The notes beneath the pieces were generated by a model that had not been told where the DNA came from, ran no database searches, and worked only from the letters and a program-made list of their open reading frames with translations. A stretch of 64,000 bases of DNA from NCBI RefSeq assembly GCF_009729205.1, contig NZ_VTHB01000006.1:265546-329545 (forward strand). Direction: 5' to 3'. The position numbers and the translations under genes are program-made. Source of the DNA: Mycobacteroides sp. CBMA 271. GTDB taxonomy: Bacteria > Actinomycetota > Actinomycetes > Mycobacteriales > Mycobacteriaceae. Positions 46,678-55,784 of this stretch are shown piece after piece (the stretch's first letter is position 1; the number at the start of each line of letters is the position of its first letter).

Positions 46678-47193
46678 TTAGAGGTACTGGCCGGTGCCGC
46701 TGCCGCCCGCCGCGGGCACCGAAAGGCCCGGCGGCAGAGCGCCGCGCATCTGTTGAAGCTGCGCCCGGGCCGCCATCTGCTGAGCGAAGAGCGCGGTCTG
46801 GATGCCGTGGAACAGGCCCTCTAGCCAGCCCACCAGCTGCGCCTGCGCGATGCGTAGCTCGGCATCCGACGGAATAGTGTCCTCGTTGAACGGCAGCGCG
46901 AGACGCTCGAGTTCCTCGCGGAGCTCGGGGGCCAAACCGTCTTCCAGCTCGCGGACTGATTTGGCGTGGATCTCACGCAGCCGGGTGCGGCTTGCGTCAT
47001 CGAGGGGAGCCGCGCGCACCTCCTCAAGCAGCTGCTTGATCATCGTGCCGATCCGCATCACCTTCGCGGGCTGTTCCACGAGATCGGTGATCGAAGGATC
47101 GTCGTCAGCGCCGTCGGCACTCTTGCCGGAGCCATCTGCTCCCAGAATGATTACCTGGTCCTCGGCGTCCTCGTAGTGACCTGGATCGGTCAT
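46678..47193 (-). CDS. pafE: Bacterial proteasome activator PafE/Bpa
   Basis: ATP-independent ring-shaped activator of the 20S proteasome (Rv3780 type). The 171 residues are mainly four helices (for example PAKVMRIGTMIKQLLEEVRAAPLD and LRIAQAQLVGWLEGLFHGIQTALFAQQMAARAQ, here given as positions about 43-66 and 115-147). The C-terminus GQYL is the proteasome-gate-opening GQYL motif. An acidic N-terminus precedes the helices. The ATG at 47193 overlaps the stop of the upstream GT-C gene (ATGA). Its place inside a cell-wall operon is conserved in mycobacteria. Confidence 0.95.
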   Translation of the reverse strand: MTDPGHYEDAEDQVIILGADGSGKSADGADDDPSITDLVEQPAKVMRIGTMIKQLLEEVRAAPLDDASRTRLREIHAKSVRELEDGLAPELREELERLALPFNEDTIPSDAELRIAQAQLVGWLEGLFHGIQTALFAQQMAARAQLQQMRGALPPGLSVPAAGGSGTGQYL

Positions 47194-49166
47194 CTGTCAC
47201 CTTCCGCATGTGGTTTCGGGTCGCCGGCCCATTCGTAGATGCGGGCGGCGCCGTTGTCGTACAGCTTTCTCCATGATCGGGATCTGTCCAACGACCTTAG
47301 TCCGTCGGGGACCTTGAACCCCTGTACCACCGGAGTGCTGGTCATGACGTAGCGAATGTTCAGCGAGTGCACCGCGTCGGTGACGCGCCTGTCGGTATCG
47401 GCATCGTCGGCGTAGGCCCAGAAGATGTACCGGTGATAGCCCGGCCCTTGCTGCTGTGGGAAGTCGTAGTGCGTCCACAGCGGATGCAAACCCGCGACCG
47501 CGTACATCCATCCCGAGCCGTCCACGTTTCCGTCGCCGATCGTGGTGTCCTTGGCGCCGGGCAGGGTCGCTAGGTAGGCCATCGCGTCGAGCTTCTTGGG
47601 ACCGACCATCACCTGGTCGTACTTGGCTCCCACGAGAGTCTTGTGTGGCAGGAAGTAATGGCGAGCGGAGAAGGTGCATGCCAGGGCCAGCACGATCGCG
47701 GTGGCCGCCAGCGCCCATTTTCGTGTTCGCTCCCCCTGCAGCCTCACCAGCGCGACAAATGCCAGGGTGAAGAGGCCGATACCCGCGGCGGGAGCCAGCA
47801 GCAAGCACACGATGGCCGACAGTCGTCGGGGGTCGCTGTAGAAGGCGTCGGAGAGCAGGGCTACCGCATGGCCGATGAATCCGCCAAAAGGTCTGGAGGA
47901 GTGGACAATCGCGACGATCAGCACCAGCCAGACGGCGATTGGCCAATACACCCGCTTCACGATCAGCACGATGGCGCCGAGCAGCGCCAGCCACAGCAGC
48001 GCGGACTGCACCGGATAGTCGGCCAGATGTCGGGTGTGCTGGGTGAGGGCATCCAGTAACGCGCGTTTCTTGCCCCACGGTGTGGCGAACTGATGCCCGG
48101 CGATGATCTCGGATAACTGCAGCAGGGTACGCAGCTGCGGGTAGAGCAGTACCAGCGATCCCGCGCCGGCGATGGCCAGCGGCACGAACCCATTGCCCAA
48201 GCGGCGTAAGGGTTTACGGTCCGTTCCCGTACGTCGAGACAACGGTGCCAGCAACCACCACGCGGCGACGAAGATGACCAGCACGATGGCGCCAGAGGTA
48301 TGCACCGAGGCGACACCCACGAAGGCCAAGATTGCGACCGGTATGCGGCTGCGGTCGACGACCACGCTGGTGATGGCGATCATCGCCGGACCTACCAGGG
48401 CGAAGGACACCAAATTCGGGATAGCCGAGACGTAGAACTCGACATAGGGCAGCGCGGTGAACGATGCCGACAGCGCGGCCGCCGTGGCGGCGGAACCGGC
48501 CTGGAACGTGACGCTGGTGCGACCGCGCAGCATCTGCCACGTCAACCCTGCCGCGCCGAGCGGGATGAGCAGCGACCCGGCCACCGAGTAGAGGGTGTAG
48601 CTCGTCGTGGGGGCTGCTCCGGTCAGCTGGCAGAGCACCGCCGCCAACCCGTGGAAGGCCGACGGGTAGTAGAGGGTGGCGTGCGTCTCGACGTTGCGGA
48701 GGTCGCCCATGCGAGTCGACGATGCTTGCCCGGTCTCGAGGATGTAGCGGATGGTGTTTCCGTGCCACATCGAGTCCCAGGTGCTCGGAACCGATTGCCA
48801 ATGGGTGAGCCCGCGCAGGAACGCGTAGAAGATCAGTGCGGTACCGATCGCGATCCCGAAGGCGACGGCCGCGAGAGCCGCATAATTATTTTGGGCTGAA
48901 TGTTCACCGTGTTTATTTGGTCGCAGCCAGTGCCACAACAGCCGCGCGATGACGATCGCGCCGAACAGCGCAAACCCGGCGGAAACTGAGTTCCAGGGTA
49001 TGCCGATTGAGCCAAAGACGACGATGCAGAACCCAACTAGGCCGTAGGTCAATGCAGGTGCGATGACGGCGGCCGAATGTGTTGGTAGCCCAAAGGCCCG
49101 ACCGATCAGCCAGCCTGGAATGAACAGCAACAGCATTGCCGCAGCCACCCCGAGAGCGAACGACAT
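47190..49166 (-). CDS. GT-C membrane glycosyltransferase (Rv3779-like)
   Basis: A 658-residue polytopic protein, DUF6541-like, with about 12 helices and the loop THWQSVPSTWDSMWHGNTIRYI (split by family as the GT-C acidic loop with the WDSMWH motif). A C-terminal soluble region contains GSGWMYAVAGLHPLWTHYDFP. The Mtb orthologue Rv3779 is reported to transfer galactosamine from its polyprenyl-P carrier onto arabinogalactan. Position next to pafE is the same as Rv3779-Rv3780. The ATG at 49166 starts the first helix directly. A role in AG galactosaminylation here is by orthology. Confidence 0.88.
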   Translation of the reverse strand: MSFALGVAAAMLLLFIPGWLIGRAFGLPTHSAAVIAPALTYGLVGFCIVVFGSIGIPWNSVSAGFALFGAIVIARLLWHWLRPNKHGEHSAQNNYAALAAVAFGIAIGTALIFYAFLRGLTHWQSVPSTWDSMWHGNTIRYILETGQASSTRMGDLRNVETHATLYYPSAFHGLAAVLCQLTGAAPTTSYTLYSVAGSLLIPLGAAGLTWQMLRGRTSVTFQAGSAATAAALSASFTALPYVEFYVSAIPNLVSFALVGPAMIAITSVVVDRSRIPVAILAFVGVASVHTSGAIVLVIFVAAWWLLAPLSRRTGTDRKPLRRLGNGFVPLAIAGAGSLVLLYPQLRTLLQLSEIIAGHQFATPWGKKRALLDALTQHTRHLADYPVQSALLWLALLGAIVLIVKRVYWPIAVWLVLIVAIVHSSRPFGGFIGHAVALLSDAFYSDPRRLSAIVCLLLAPAAGIGLFTLAFVALVRLQGERTRKWALAATAIVLALACTFSARHYFLPHKTLVGAKYDQVMVGPKKLDAMAYLATLPGAKDTTIGDGNVDGSGWMYAVAGLHPLWTHYDFPQQQGPGYHRYIFWAYADDADTDRRVTDAVHSLNIRYVMTSTPVVQGFKVPDGLRSLDRSRSWRKLYDNGAARIYEWAGDPKPHAEGDR

Positions 49167-49275
49167 TGTTCTAGTATGACTACACGAGACGGCGCCGTTG
49201 ACAGTCGTCCGTCGGGGCGTGCTGCTACGACGGGTTCAGTGCCGTGACCTGTGGTGAGCATCTAAGGTGTCTGGC

Positions 49276-50472
49276 ATGGCATATGACGTCGCCCGGGTGC
49301 GTGGTTTGCACCCGACGCTTGGCGACGGCTGGGTACATTTCGACACTCAAGCCGGCATGCTGATCCCGGATGCGGTTGCTACGACTGTATCCACTGCGTT
49401 CCGCGGATCTTTCTCCGACACGCGGGGACCGCACCCCAGTGCGCGGCGTAGCGCCGCGGTTTTGGAAGCGGCGCGGCAAGCTGCCGCTGATCTGGTGGGC
49501 GCCGATCCGCGGGGTGTGGTGCTGGGTAGCGACCGGGCGGTGCTGCTGAACTCCTTGGCCGAGGGGTCGTCATCGAAGGCCGGGCTGGGCTACGACTTGG
49601 TGGTGTCCAGGCTCGACGAAGAGGCCAATGTGCAGCCGTGGCTTCGTTCGGCCAACCGGTACGGAGCCAAGGTCAAATGGGCCGAGGTGGACATCGAATC
49701 TGGCGATCTGCCGTCGTGGCAGTGGGAGTCGTTGATTACGAAGCCGACTCGGCTGGTGGCAGTGACGGCGGCATCGTCGACTCTCGGCACGGTGCCGGAC
49801 CTGCAGCAGGCCGCCAAGCTGGCGCATGCGGTCGGCGGCATCGTGGTGATGGACTGTTCGAGCCTGGTGCCGTACCGCGCCGTCGACCTGGACGCCCTGG
49901 ACGCCGACGTTATCGCGTTCAATGCCACGGCCTGGGGTGGACCGCCGGTGGGCGCCTTGGTGTTTCGTGACCCTGCGTTGCTGGATTCGATCAGTTCGAT
50001 ATCACTTGACCCGCTCGCGAGCGGTCCGGCCCGACTGGAGCTGGGTGGACACCAGTTCGCGATGCTTGCCGGCCTGGTCGCGAGCGTGGAGTACCTGGCG
50101 GGTCTGGACGAGTCCGCCTCGGGCACTCGGCGGGAGCGTCTGCTGACGTCTCTGAACTCGGCTGGCGCATATCTGGACTGGTTGTTCAGGTATCTGGTGA
50201 GCGCGCTGAGGACATTGCCGCGTGTCATGGTCATCGGGGCTCCTGAGGACCGGATTCCCGCACTTAGCTTCACCGTGATTGGTGTTCCCGCGGACCGCGT
50301 GGTGCAGCGCCTCGCCGACAACGGAGTGTGCGCGATCGCCAACACCAGCTCACGGGTGCTCGACGCCATCGGTGTCAACGAGATCGGCGGCGCGATAACG
50401 GTTGGGTTGGGGCACTATTCGACGGCCGCCGAGGTTGATCAGCTGGTGCGCGCCGTCGCCTCGTTAGGCTGA
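49276..50472 (+). CDS. Class V aminotransferase-fold protein lacking the PLP lysine (Rv3778c-like)
   Basis: A 398-residue protein of the cysteine desulfurase-like family: [15 protein letters not shown] at the N-terminus, [15 protein letters not shown], and a Rossmann-like half with [16 protein letters not shown] and [19 protein letters not shown]. Where active members have SAHKxGGP, this one reads [12 protein letters not shown], so Ala replaces the Schiff-base lysine. It may therefore bind PLP differently or be a pseudoenzyme. The ATG at 49276 with AAGGTG upstream is preferred over the GTG at 49267. Divergent from the Rv3779-like gene, and convergent with an oxidoreductase like Rv3777. Confidence 0.85.
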   Translation: MAYDVARVRGLHPTLGDGWVHFDTQAGMLIPDAVATTVSTAFRGSFSDTRGPHPSARRSAAVLEAARQAAADLVGADPRGVVLGSDRAVLLNSLAEGSSSKAGLGYDLVVSRLDEEANVQPWLRSANRYGAKVKWAEVDIESGDLPSWQWESLITKPTRLVAVTAASSTLGTVPDLQQAAKLAHAVGGIVVMDCSSLVPYRAVDLDALDADVIAFNATAWGGPPVGALVFRDPALLDSISSISLDPLASGPARLELGGHQFAMLAGLVASVEYLAGLDESASGTRRERLLTSLNSAGAYLDWLFRYLVSALRTLPRVMVIGAPEDRIPALSFTVIGVPADRVVQRLADNGVCAIANTSSRVLDAIGVNEIGGAITVGLGHYSTAAEVDQLVRAVASLG

Positions 50473-50491
50473 GCACCTCACGCTCGCACGC

Positions 50492-51478
50492 TTAGAGCGT
50501 CAGCAGTATCTTGCCCACGACCCCGCCGCTCTCCAGCATGCGGTGCGCCTTCGCGGCCTGGCTGATGGGGATCTCTGCACCAACTACAGGCCGAACCTTG
50601 TTTCCCTCGATGAGTGGCCACAGGTTCTGTGTCACGGACGCCACGATCGCGGCCTTGCCGGCTGGGCCGTCGACGGGGCGGCCTCGCAGGGTGGTGGCAG
50701 TGATCGAGCCGCGTTTGGCGATCAGCTTGGCGATGTTGAGTTCGGCCACCACGCCGCCCTGCATGCCGATGATGATTAGGTGTCCGTCATTGCCAAGGGC
50801 ATCGATGTTCCGGTCCAGATACTTCGCTCCCATGATGTCCAGAATGAGATCGGTGCCCGTCCCGCCGGTGAAACTGTGGACAGCCTGGACAAAATCAGCG
50901 TCGCGGTAGTTGATGGTCAGGTCGGCACCAAGATCGCGGCATGCAGAGAGTTTGTCGGGCGAGCCTGCGGTGACCGCCACCCGCACACCCAGCGCCTTGG
51001 CTACCTGAATGGCGTGGGTACCGATGCCGCTGGCGCCGCCATGAATCAAGATCGATTGTCCGGCAGTCATTCTCGCCGTCATCACCAGGTTTGACCACAC
51101 CGTGCAGGCGACCTCTGGTAGCGCGGCCGCTATGTCAAGGTTGATACCTGAAGGAATCGGTAGCACCTGGCTAGCGGGCGCCACCACCCTCTCGGCGTAG
51201 CTACCGCCGGATAATAGCGCGCAAACAGGTTGCCCCACAGTCCATCGCGTAACATTCCGGCCGACTTCGCGGACGGTACCCGAGCATTCCAGACCCAAAA
51301 TGGAGCTTGCTCCGGGTGGCGGGGTGTACAAACCTTGACGTTGCAGCAGATCAGCGCGATTGACTGCCGAGGCGGCCACATCAATCAAGATCTCATCCGG
51401 ACCTGGGGTGGGCTCGGGAACCTCGGTCCAGCGCAGCGCTTCTGGCCCACCAGGATGATCAACGGTGATAGCGTGCAT
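50492..51478 (-). CDS. NAD(P)H:quinone oxidoreductase (zinc-free MDR family)
   Basis: A 328-residue medium-chain reductase, PIG3/quinone oxidoreductase type (Rv3777-like). The N-terminus MHAITVDHPGGPEALRWTEVP and AASAVNRADLLQRQGLYTPPPGAS are diagnostic of the group, as are LEVACT-like LPEVACTVWSNL, and the cofactor motif HGGASGIGTHAIQVAKALG. The structural and catalytic zinc cysteines of alcohol dehydrogenases are absent. The ATG at 51478 is chosen by homology; the frame extends 113 codons upstream into the MarR gene as non-family sequence. Divergent from a MarR regulator, which may control it. Confidence 0.92.
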   Translation of the reverse strand: MHAITVDHPGGPEALRWTEVPEPTPGPDEILIDVAASAVNRADLLQRQGLYTPPPGASSILGLECSGTVREVGRNVTRWTVGQPVCALLSGGSYAERVVAPASQVLPIPSGINLDIAAALPEVACTVWSNLVMTARMTAGQSILIHGGASGIGTHAIQVAKALGVRVAVTAGSPDKLSACRDLGADLTINYRDADFVQAVHSFTGGTGTDLILDIMGAKYLDRNIDALGNDGHLIIIGMQGGVVAELNIAKLIAKRGSITATTLRGRPVDGPAGKAAIVASVTQNLWPLIEGNKVRPVVGAEIPISQAAKAHRMLESGGVVGKILLTL

Positions 51479-51578
51479 GACATCCAGACTATGCCGAGCT
51501 ATCGAACATCGGGCATCAGACACAGCGGATGGAGGCGCGGTCTGGGCCATAGCTTGGCCGGCGGAAGGGGGATGGCGG

Positions 51579-52082
51579 ATGAGTATGCGTTCAGAGAGCG
51601 AAGTCCCAGGACTCGATCTCGCCGAATTTCGTTCATGGCAAAACTTTTGGGTGGCAACGAATCGGTTGCACTTTCTGTTGAACCGCAAAATGGTTGCAAC
51701 GCACAGCATTTCGCTGACCGATTTCCATGTGCTGCAGCAGTTGTTGCGGTCTGCCAATGGCAGCTGCCGGATGGGGGACATCGCGAACAGCCTGTTGGCC
51801 TCGCGTAGCCGCATCACTCATCAGGTGCGGCGCCTGGAGGAGCAGGGCCTGGTCAAGCGTGGGTCGATGCCCCAGGACCGTAGGGCGGTGCTGGCTGCGC
51901 TCACCGAGCCGGGACGCACGCTGGGCGAGGCGGCGATGCTCACGTATTCAGAGTGCGTGCGTGAGCACTATCTGATGCGGCTGACGCGACCCCAGCAGGC
52001 GGCGATTGCAGAGAGCTTCCGGCGGGTGGGTGAGGGCGCCGAGGAGGCGCTTAATGATGCCGAGGGCCGCGGCGGGGAGTAG
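51579..52082 (+). CDS. MarR-family transcriptional regulator
   Basis: A 167-residue winged-helix repressor. After an N-terminal dimerisation helix (FRSWQNFWVATNRLHFLLNRKM), the DNA-binding core reads SLTDFHVLQQLLRSANGSCRMGDIANSLLASRSRITHQVRRLEEQG followed by the wing GSMPQDRRAVLAALTEPG. The ATG at 51579 follows GGAAGGGGG. It is divergent from the quinone oxidoreductase (100-base gap), its probable target. A near inverted repeat ATGCCGA/TCGGGCAT in that gap may be its operator. Confidence 0.92.
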   Translation: MSMRSESEVPGLDLAEFRSWQNFWVATNRLHFLLNRKMVATHSISLTDFHVLQQLLRSANGSCRMGDIANSLLASRSRITHQVRRLEEQGLVKRGSMPQDRRAVLAALTEPGRTLGEAAMLTYSECVREHYLMRLTRPQQAAIAESFRRVGEGAEEALNDAEGRGGE

Positions 52083-52113
52083 GCCGTCGCGCGGAGCCGC
52101 TAGGCTTGCCCAC

Positions 52114-52200
52114 GGTGGCGTGGCAGAGCGGCCTAATGCACTCGCCTTGAAAGCGAGAGTCGGCTAACACCGACCGGGGGTTCAAATCCCTCCGCCACCG
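52114..52200 (+). tRNA. tRNA-Ser (UGA)
   Basis: An 87-base tRNA: acceptor arms GGTGGCG and CGCCACC, anticodon loop CTTGAAA giving anticodon TGA at 52148-52150, a long variable arm (GTCGGCTAACACCGAC) typical of serine tRNAs, T arm GGGGGTTCAAATCCC, and discriminator G. CCA is not encoded. It borders an accessory island and is a likely integration site. Confidence 0.96.
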
Positions 52201-52538
52201 CTGTTCAGGGCATATTTCCGGGAGTCTGTATCAGGTCCCGGAATTCCGCCACATGACACGACATGACACATGGGCTCCGGTATCGGTCCCACGGAGCAGT
52301 CGGCGTGTCGTTCACCGCGGTCGGTCTCACCGAATTTCAAGGGTGAGGTGCCGTCGGGGTACATCTCTCGGGCCATGCCGCGGTCCTGCAATGTGGTCAA
52401 GAGGATATCGACGGCCAGCAAGCGGTCAATATCGGGCGCGGCGCTCGTCGTAAGCGCGAGACCGGTCAGAGACACTGCCTCCTGAAACGGCGGAAAGTCC
52501 TCGATGCTGGGCTCAGTGCGTTCCCGGCTCATCGTCAT
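52182..52538 (-). CDS. Hypothetical protein ending inside the tRNA gene
   Basis: A possible 118-residue protein starting at an ATG (52538) with GGGGAA 8 bases upstream. It has a plausible middle section (IEDFPPFQEAVSLTGLAL, RLLAVDILLTTLQDRGMA) and a Gly-rich tail. Its stop is within the T arm of tRNA-Ser, which is unusual for a real gene and suggests a truncated element gene that reads into the host tRNA after integration. No family is recognised. Confidence 0.35.
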   Translation of the reverse strand: MTMSRERTEPSIEDFPPFQEAVSLTGLALTTSAAPDIDRLLAVDILLTTLQDRGMAREMYPDGTSPLKFGETDRGERHADCSVGPIPEPMCHVVSCGGIPGPDTDSRKYALNSGGGGI

Positions 52539-52632
52539 GTCCATTCCCCAGAGCACTTCGTCAGTGGCATCACGCGGATGCAGGCACCGCATAAGCTGGG
52601 GCACCAACGGTCGATATCTATGAAGGGGCGGC

Positions 52633-52869
52633 GTGACATTGGCTGATACCTCCGATCTTCATCCGACCGTCGTACACGCCCTGCGGACCGGGGATGTGGG
52701 CCCGGCACAGGCTGCCGCCAAGCTCGGCGCACCGACCTCCGCTGCCAGGCCTGCGCAAGCCTTCCGAAGCGAATCACCGCGTGGGACAAAGAAGCAACCC
52801 CCGCCCACAGCCCTCGAAGAAGATGATTTCTACCAGAACTTCCGAAGCAGCCCGTTTGGCCGGCAATGA
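52633..52869 (+). CDS. Small hypothetical protein with acidic aromatic C-terminus
   Basis: A 78-residue protein from a GTG preceded by AAGGGGCGG. The N-terminal half is Ala/His rich (LHPTVVHALRTGDVGPAQAAAKLGAP), and the C-terminus is ALEEDDFYQNFRSSPFGRQ. The DDFY motif recurs in the immunity-like protein at 59027 (IDDDDFYNR), a similarity worth noting. No family recognised; other frames here are open too, so confidence is low. Confidence 0.4.
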   Translation: MTLADTSDLHPTVVHALRTGDVGPAQAAAKLGAPTSAARPAQAFRSESPRGTKKQPPPTALEEDDFYQNFRSSPFGRQ

Positions 52870-53010
52870 AGAGTCCTCAAGCGATGCTGCAGTTCCTGCG
52901 CAAGCGGAGACAAGACGCCGCCGAAAAACTGGCCCCGGCTTGGGCGACCCCGTATGGGTTGATCCCGTGAAGGGACACGGCAAGGCCGACACCTTGCGGA
53001 TACTGGGATC

Positions 53011-53562
53011 ATGAAGCGCGCCATCATCATGCTGGCTGCCCTGTCGGCCGCCTGCACCCCGACAACGACGACGGAAACCAAACCTGTCGCCACCACCACT
53101 GCGATCAGCGACCCGGCGCTCACCGCTCGATTCACCAATGTGCTGTGGCCAACGATCATGGACTACAGGTACTACGGCCAAGGAGACCCGCAGTCCCCAC
53201 CAGGCCCAGATTCCGATATGGCCAAGTTCAATAACGTGATAGCGCCGGGAGTGACGGTCGATATCAAGCATCGAGCACAAGACATCGGAGAAATTCTCGG
53301 GCCAGACGGGGTGGAACTCGGCCAGACTGATCATCTCGCCTTGGCCAACACCACCATCCCGGAAATCAACGGTGCAGATGCCAAGGTAATTGCTTGCTAT
53401 ACATACGATTTCACTGCACGTAGCGATTACCCACACACCAGTGACCACGCCGTGCCGGGGGCATCCGAGGTCACGTTCACGCTGCACAAGACTAACGACT
53501 GGCTGGTACAGGAGATCGGCAACAACCGCACTGTGCCCGACTGCCAGTCCTCGAAGGCCTAG
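53011..53562 (+). CDS. Putative lipoprotein
   Basis: A 183-residue protein with a lipoprotein signal: MKRAIIMLAALSAAC, the lipobox LSAAC with Cys15 as the lipidated residue, followed by a Thr-rich linker (TPTTTTETKPVATTT). The mature part has NVIAPGVTVDIKHRAQDIGEIL and ends with an EVTFTLHKTNDWLVQEIGNN stretch typical of small beta-rich lipoproteins. No family is recognised. Ribosome site weak. Lies 8 bases before the next gene in the same direction. Confidence 0.7.
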   Translation: MKRAIIMLAALSAACTPTTTTETKPVATTTAISDPALTARFTNVLWPTIMDYRYYGQGDPQSPPGPDSDMAKFNNVIAPGVTVDIKHRAQDIGEILGPDGVELGQTDHLALANTTIPEINGADAKVIACYTYDFTARSDYPHTSDHAVPGASEVTFTLHKTNDWLVQEIGNNRTVPDCQSSKA

Positions 53563-53569
53563 CTGAATC

Positions 53570-54049
53570 ATGATGAAGCCACAGCCCCAACTCGACCCCA
53601 TCCGCCTGGAACTGGCAGCCGGGTTGTACGACTCAGCGGTGTGGCAGTTCGAGGTGTATTGCGATGACGCGCAGCGTTATTACCTGGCAGTGCACGATGC
53701 GGCACGGCTACAGGGCCTGGCCGATCTCATTGCCTGGCAGGCCGAGAACTTGCGGCGCCGCGCAATGGTCGTCCGCGCGACCAACCAGATGCACGCCAAT
53801 TACTTCGCCGGCGAGATCGCCGTATGTGACGACGCCGCGGGATTCGAAGCCTCGTTGCATGTACCGCCCCCGCCGCCGATTCCCGATCGGTCCAGCACTA
53901 TAGATTTCGCGCTCCTGGCGCCGGCGCGCGACTTGTTCGATGAGGCGTACACCGTGCTGTCTCGCGGCGGGCAATCAGAGCTCACTGAGTGGGCAGCCGA
54001 GCAGGCCCGCGGCTTCTACGCCTGGTGTCACCCACCGGTGAACTCGTAG
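53570..54049 (+). CDS. Unknown protein, helical
   Basis: A 159-residue protein, predicted mainly helical: DPIRLELAAGLYDSAVWQFE, RYYLAVHDAARLQGLADL, then a Pro-rich loop (VPPPPPIPDRS) and a C-terminal helix with WAAEQARGFYAWCHPP. No family is recognised. It follows the lipoprotein by 7 bases and overlaps the end of the converging GIY-YIG gene by 22 bases. Confidence 0.55.
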   Translation: MMKPQPQLDPIRLELAAGLYDSAVWQFEVYCDDAQRYYLAVHDAARLQGLADLIAWQAENLRRRAMVVRATNQMHANYFAGEIAVCDDAAGFEASLHVPPPPPIPDRSSTIDFALLAPARDLFDEAYTVLSRGGQSELTEWAAEQARGFYAWCHPPVNS

Positions 54050-55032
54050 CAAGGCCATCCGCTGCGCGCCGGCCGTGGATCCCCGTTCATCAGTTCCGCC
54101 AACTGCTGTAGATCAGGGACTAGGCCGTCATCGCTCCACGTCTCGCTGTATCCACCGGGACAGCGCCACGGGTCATCGAAGGTGCGCCACTGCTCGGTAA
54201 GATTGAGTACTACCGCCTCGAGCGCGTAGGCGCAGCTGCGATGCTGGAGCGCCAACGTCTGCACGATGGTGTGCCGACGGCCGCCAGCTGCATGGTCGTG
54301 CATTCTGCGGTCCAGCGTGGCGCTAACTCCGACCTTGTACAGACCGATGTCGTTCAGATGGATGATGTAGACGCTCGTTGGTCGGTCGTGAGGCTCTCGG
54401 TCATGTGTTGACGTTGGGCACACCTGGAGGTGCCGAAGCCAATACAGCCGTTGTGAGACGATCTGAGCGCGAGTCTGCACAGGCCTCGGCCTGCGTACGA
54501 AGATCCGTGCGCCAGCCCTGCACTCACCGGTGAACAGGTATCCGGCATTGACCCATGCCCTGCATTGCCGTTTGCTCGGGTTGTTCGTCCACCACTCCGC
54601 TGAACATTTACCAATGGTGGCCCCAGACGGAAGCCCTCCATCGATCAATTCGTTGAAGAGCTCCTTTGGGACCTCCAGCTGCTCGTCGCGCTGCTCGGTA
54701 AACCACTGGTGCAAACGCTGGAACTTCGGTAGCGGCCCGACTGGGTCGTGCTCAATTGCCCCGGGCGGAGGCAGCGTCTCTAGATCCACCTCCGGCCAAG
54801 CCCATTTCGGCATAACCGCACGCACAGCGCGCACCGCTTCCCACACCTCGGCTTGCCGCTGCAGCGACCATTCAGACAGCCGGCCGCGCCCTTGAGTCTG
54901 TTTACCGCTGTCACCCATCCATAAAGCATGGCACCGCGTTGTGACACCTGACCCCACGTAAGCGGGCCAGATCCCTGGCTTGGCCTCGAATGTAGTCGAG
55001 TGCCAGAAAACGACCGGTTTAGTCACAGACAT
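54028..55032 (-). CDS. GIY-YIG/T5orf172-like domain protein
   Basis: A 334-residue protein. About residues 240-300 read VYIIHLNDIGLYKVGVSATLDRRM (split here as the GIY-YIG entry strands VYII and LYKVG, with Arg in DRRMHDH) and end with the helix ALEAVVLNL containing the expected Glu. This is the T5orf172/MUG113 subtype of GIY-YIG nucleases found in phages and mobile elements. The N-terminal 230 residues are not recognised; they contain CSAEWW and Cys-rich patches (TGECRAG). The ATG at 55032 is used; the GTG at 55095 is possible. Its nuclease activity is not proven. Confidence 0.65.
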   Translation of the reverse strand: MSVTKPVVFWHSTTFEAKPGIWPAYVGSGVTTRCHALWMGDSGKQTQGRGRLSEWSLQRQAEVWEAVRAVRAVMPKWAWPEVDLETLPPPGAIEHDPVGPLPKFQRLHQWFTEQRDEQLEVPKELFNELIDGGLPSGATIGKCSAEWWTNNPSKRQCRAWVNAGYLFTGECRAGARIFVRRPRPVQTRAQIVSQRLYWLRHLQVCPTSTHDREPHDRPTSVYIIHLNDIGLYKVGVSATLDRRMHDHAAGGRRHTIVQTLALQHRSCAYALEAVVLNLTEQWRTFDDPWRCPGGYSETWSDDGLVPDLQQLAELMNGDPRPARSGWPCYEFTGG

Positions 55033-55143
55033 CCATTCTCGCAACGGAGCCGGTCGCGCGTGCCAAAACTCTGCGCCAGAATGGTGGACGATCACAACGC
55101 GCCAGAAGCGTTGATGTCAGGCGATTTCGGCACAATCGGCGCC

Positions 55144-55722
55144 ATGAACGAGATGATCTCCGCATTGAGCGGTCGCCGGCTCGGCTACATGCGGGTCAGC
55201 ACCGAATCTCAGGACGAGTTGTTGCAGCGTCAAGCTCTCGATAAGGCCGGAGTGGACACGCTCTACATGGAGCACGCCGTGAGCGGCACCACTACGTCCC
55301 GGCCCAAGCTCGACAAGATGTTGGCCGACATGCAGCGCGGCGATACGGTGATCTTCTACTCCCTGTCGCGATTGAGTCGCGGCACCAAGCACCTGTTGGA
55401 ATTGTCGGAGCGGTTCGAGCGAGCATGGGTGGCGATGGTCTCGTGCACCGAACCGATCGATACAACTAGTCCTGCAGGTCGTTTCGCGTACACACTCCTT
55501 GCCGCCGTAGCGACCATGGAACGTGAGGTTCTTGCCGAGCGTACGAAGGCCGGCCTCGCCGCTGCTCGATCTCGCGGCGCGAAGATCGGCCGTCCCCGAT
55601 CACTATCCACTGCGGACCGACGACACGCAAAGATGCTGTTCAACGGCGGCAGCTCCGCCGAAGAGATCGCCGCGTCGCTCCGTTGTTCCAAGAGCACTGC
55701 GTACCGCGCGTTGGCCGCCTAA
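55144..55722 (+). CDS. Small serine recombinase (resolvase/invertase family)
   Basis: A 192-residue recombinase: N-terminal catalytic domain with GYMRVSTESQDE (the nucleophilic Ser follows RV), YMEHAVSGTTTSRPKL, IFYSLSRLSRGTKHL, and the E-helix region TLLAAVATMEREVLAERTKAGLAAARSRG. A C-terminal helix-turn-helix follows (SSAEEIAASLRCSKSTAYRAL). The length fits resolvases and DNA invertases rather than large phage integrases. It lies between the GIY-YIG gene and the toxin gene. The start is uncertain; the ATG at 55144 has no strong ribosome site. It could move the island or invert a local segment. Confidence 0.9.
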   Translation: MNEMISALSGRRLGYMRVSTESQDELLQRQALDKAGVDTLYMEHAVSGTTTSRPKLDKMLADMQRGDTVIFYSLSRLSRGTKHLLELSERFERAWVAMVSCTEPIDTTSPAGRFAYTLLAAVATMEREVLAERTKAGLAAARSRGAKIGRPRSLSTADRRHAKMLFNGGSSAEEIAASLRCSKSTAYRALAA

Positions 55723-55784
55723 AGCCTGCCGAGGGGCGGGTGGATGTGACCCGTGATTTAGAACGGATAGCTCACAGGCCTCCA

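Noticed and set aside
52694..53014. 106-codon frame overlapping the 52633 gene
   Set aside because: Arg/Pro-rich shadow with no ribosome site.
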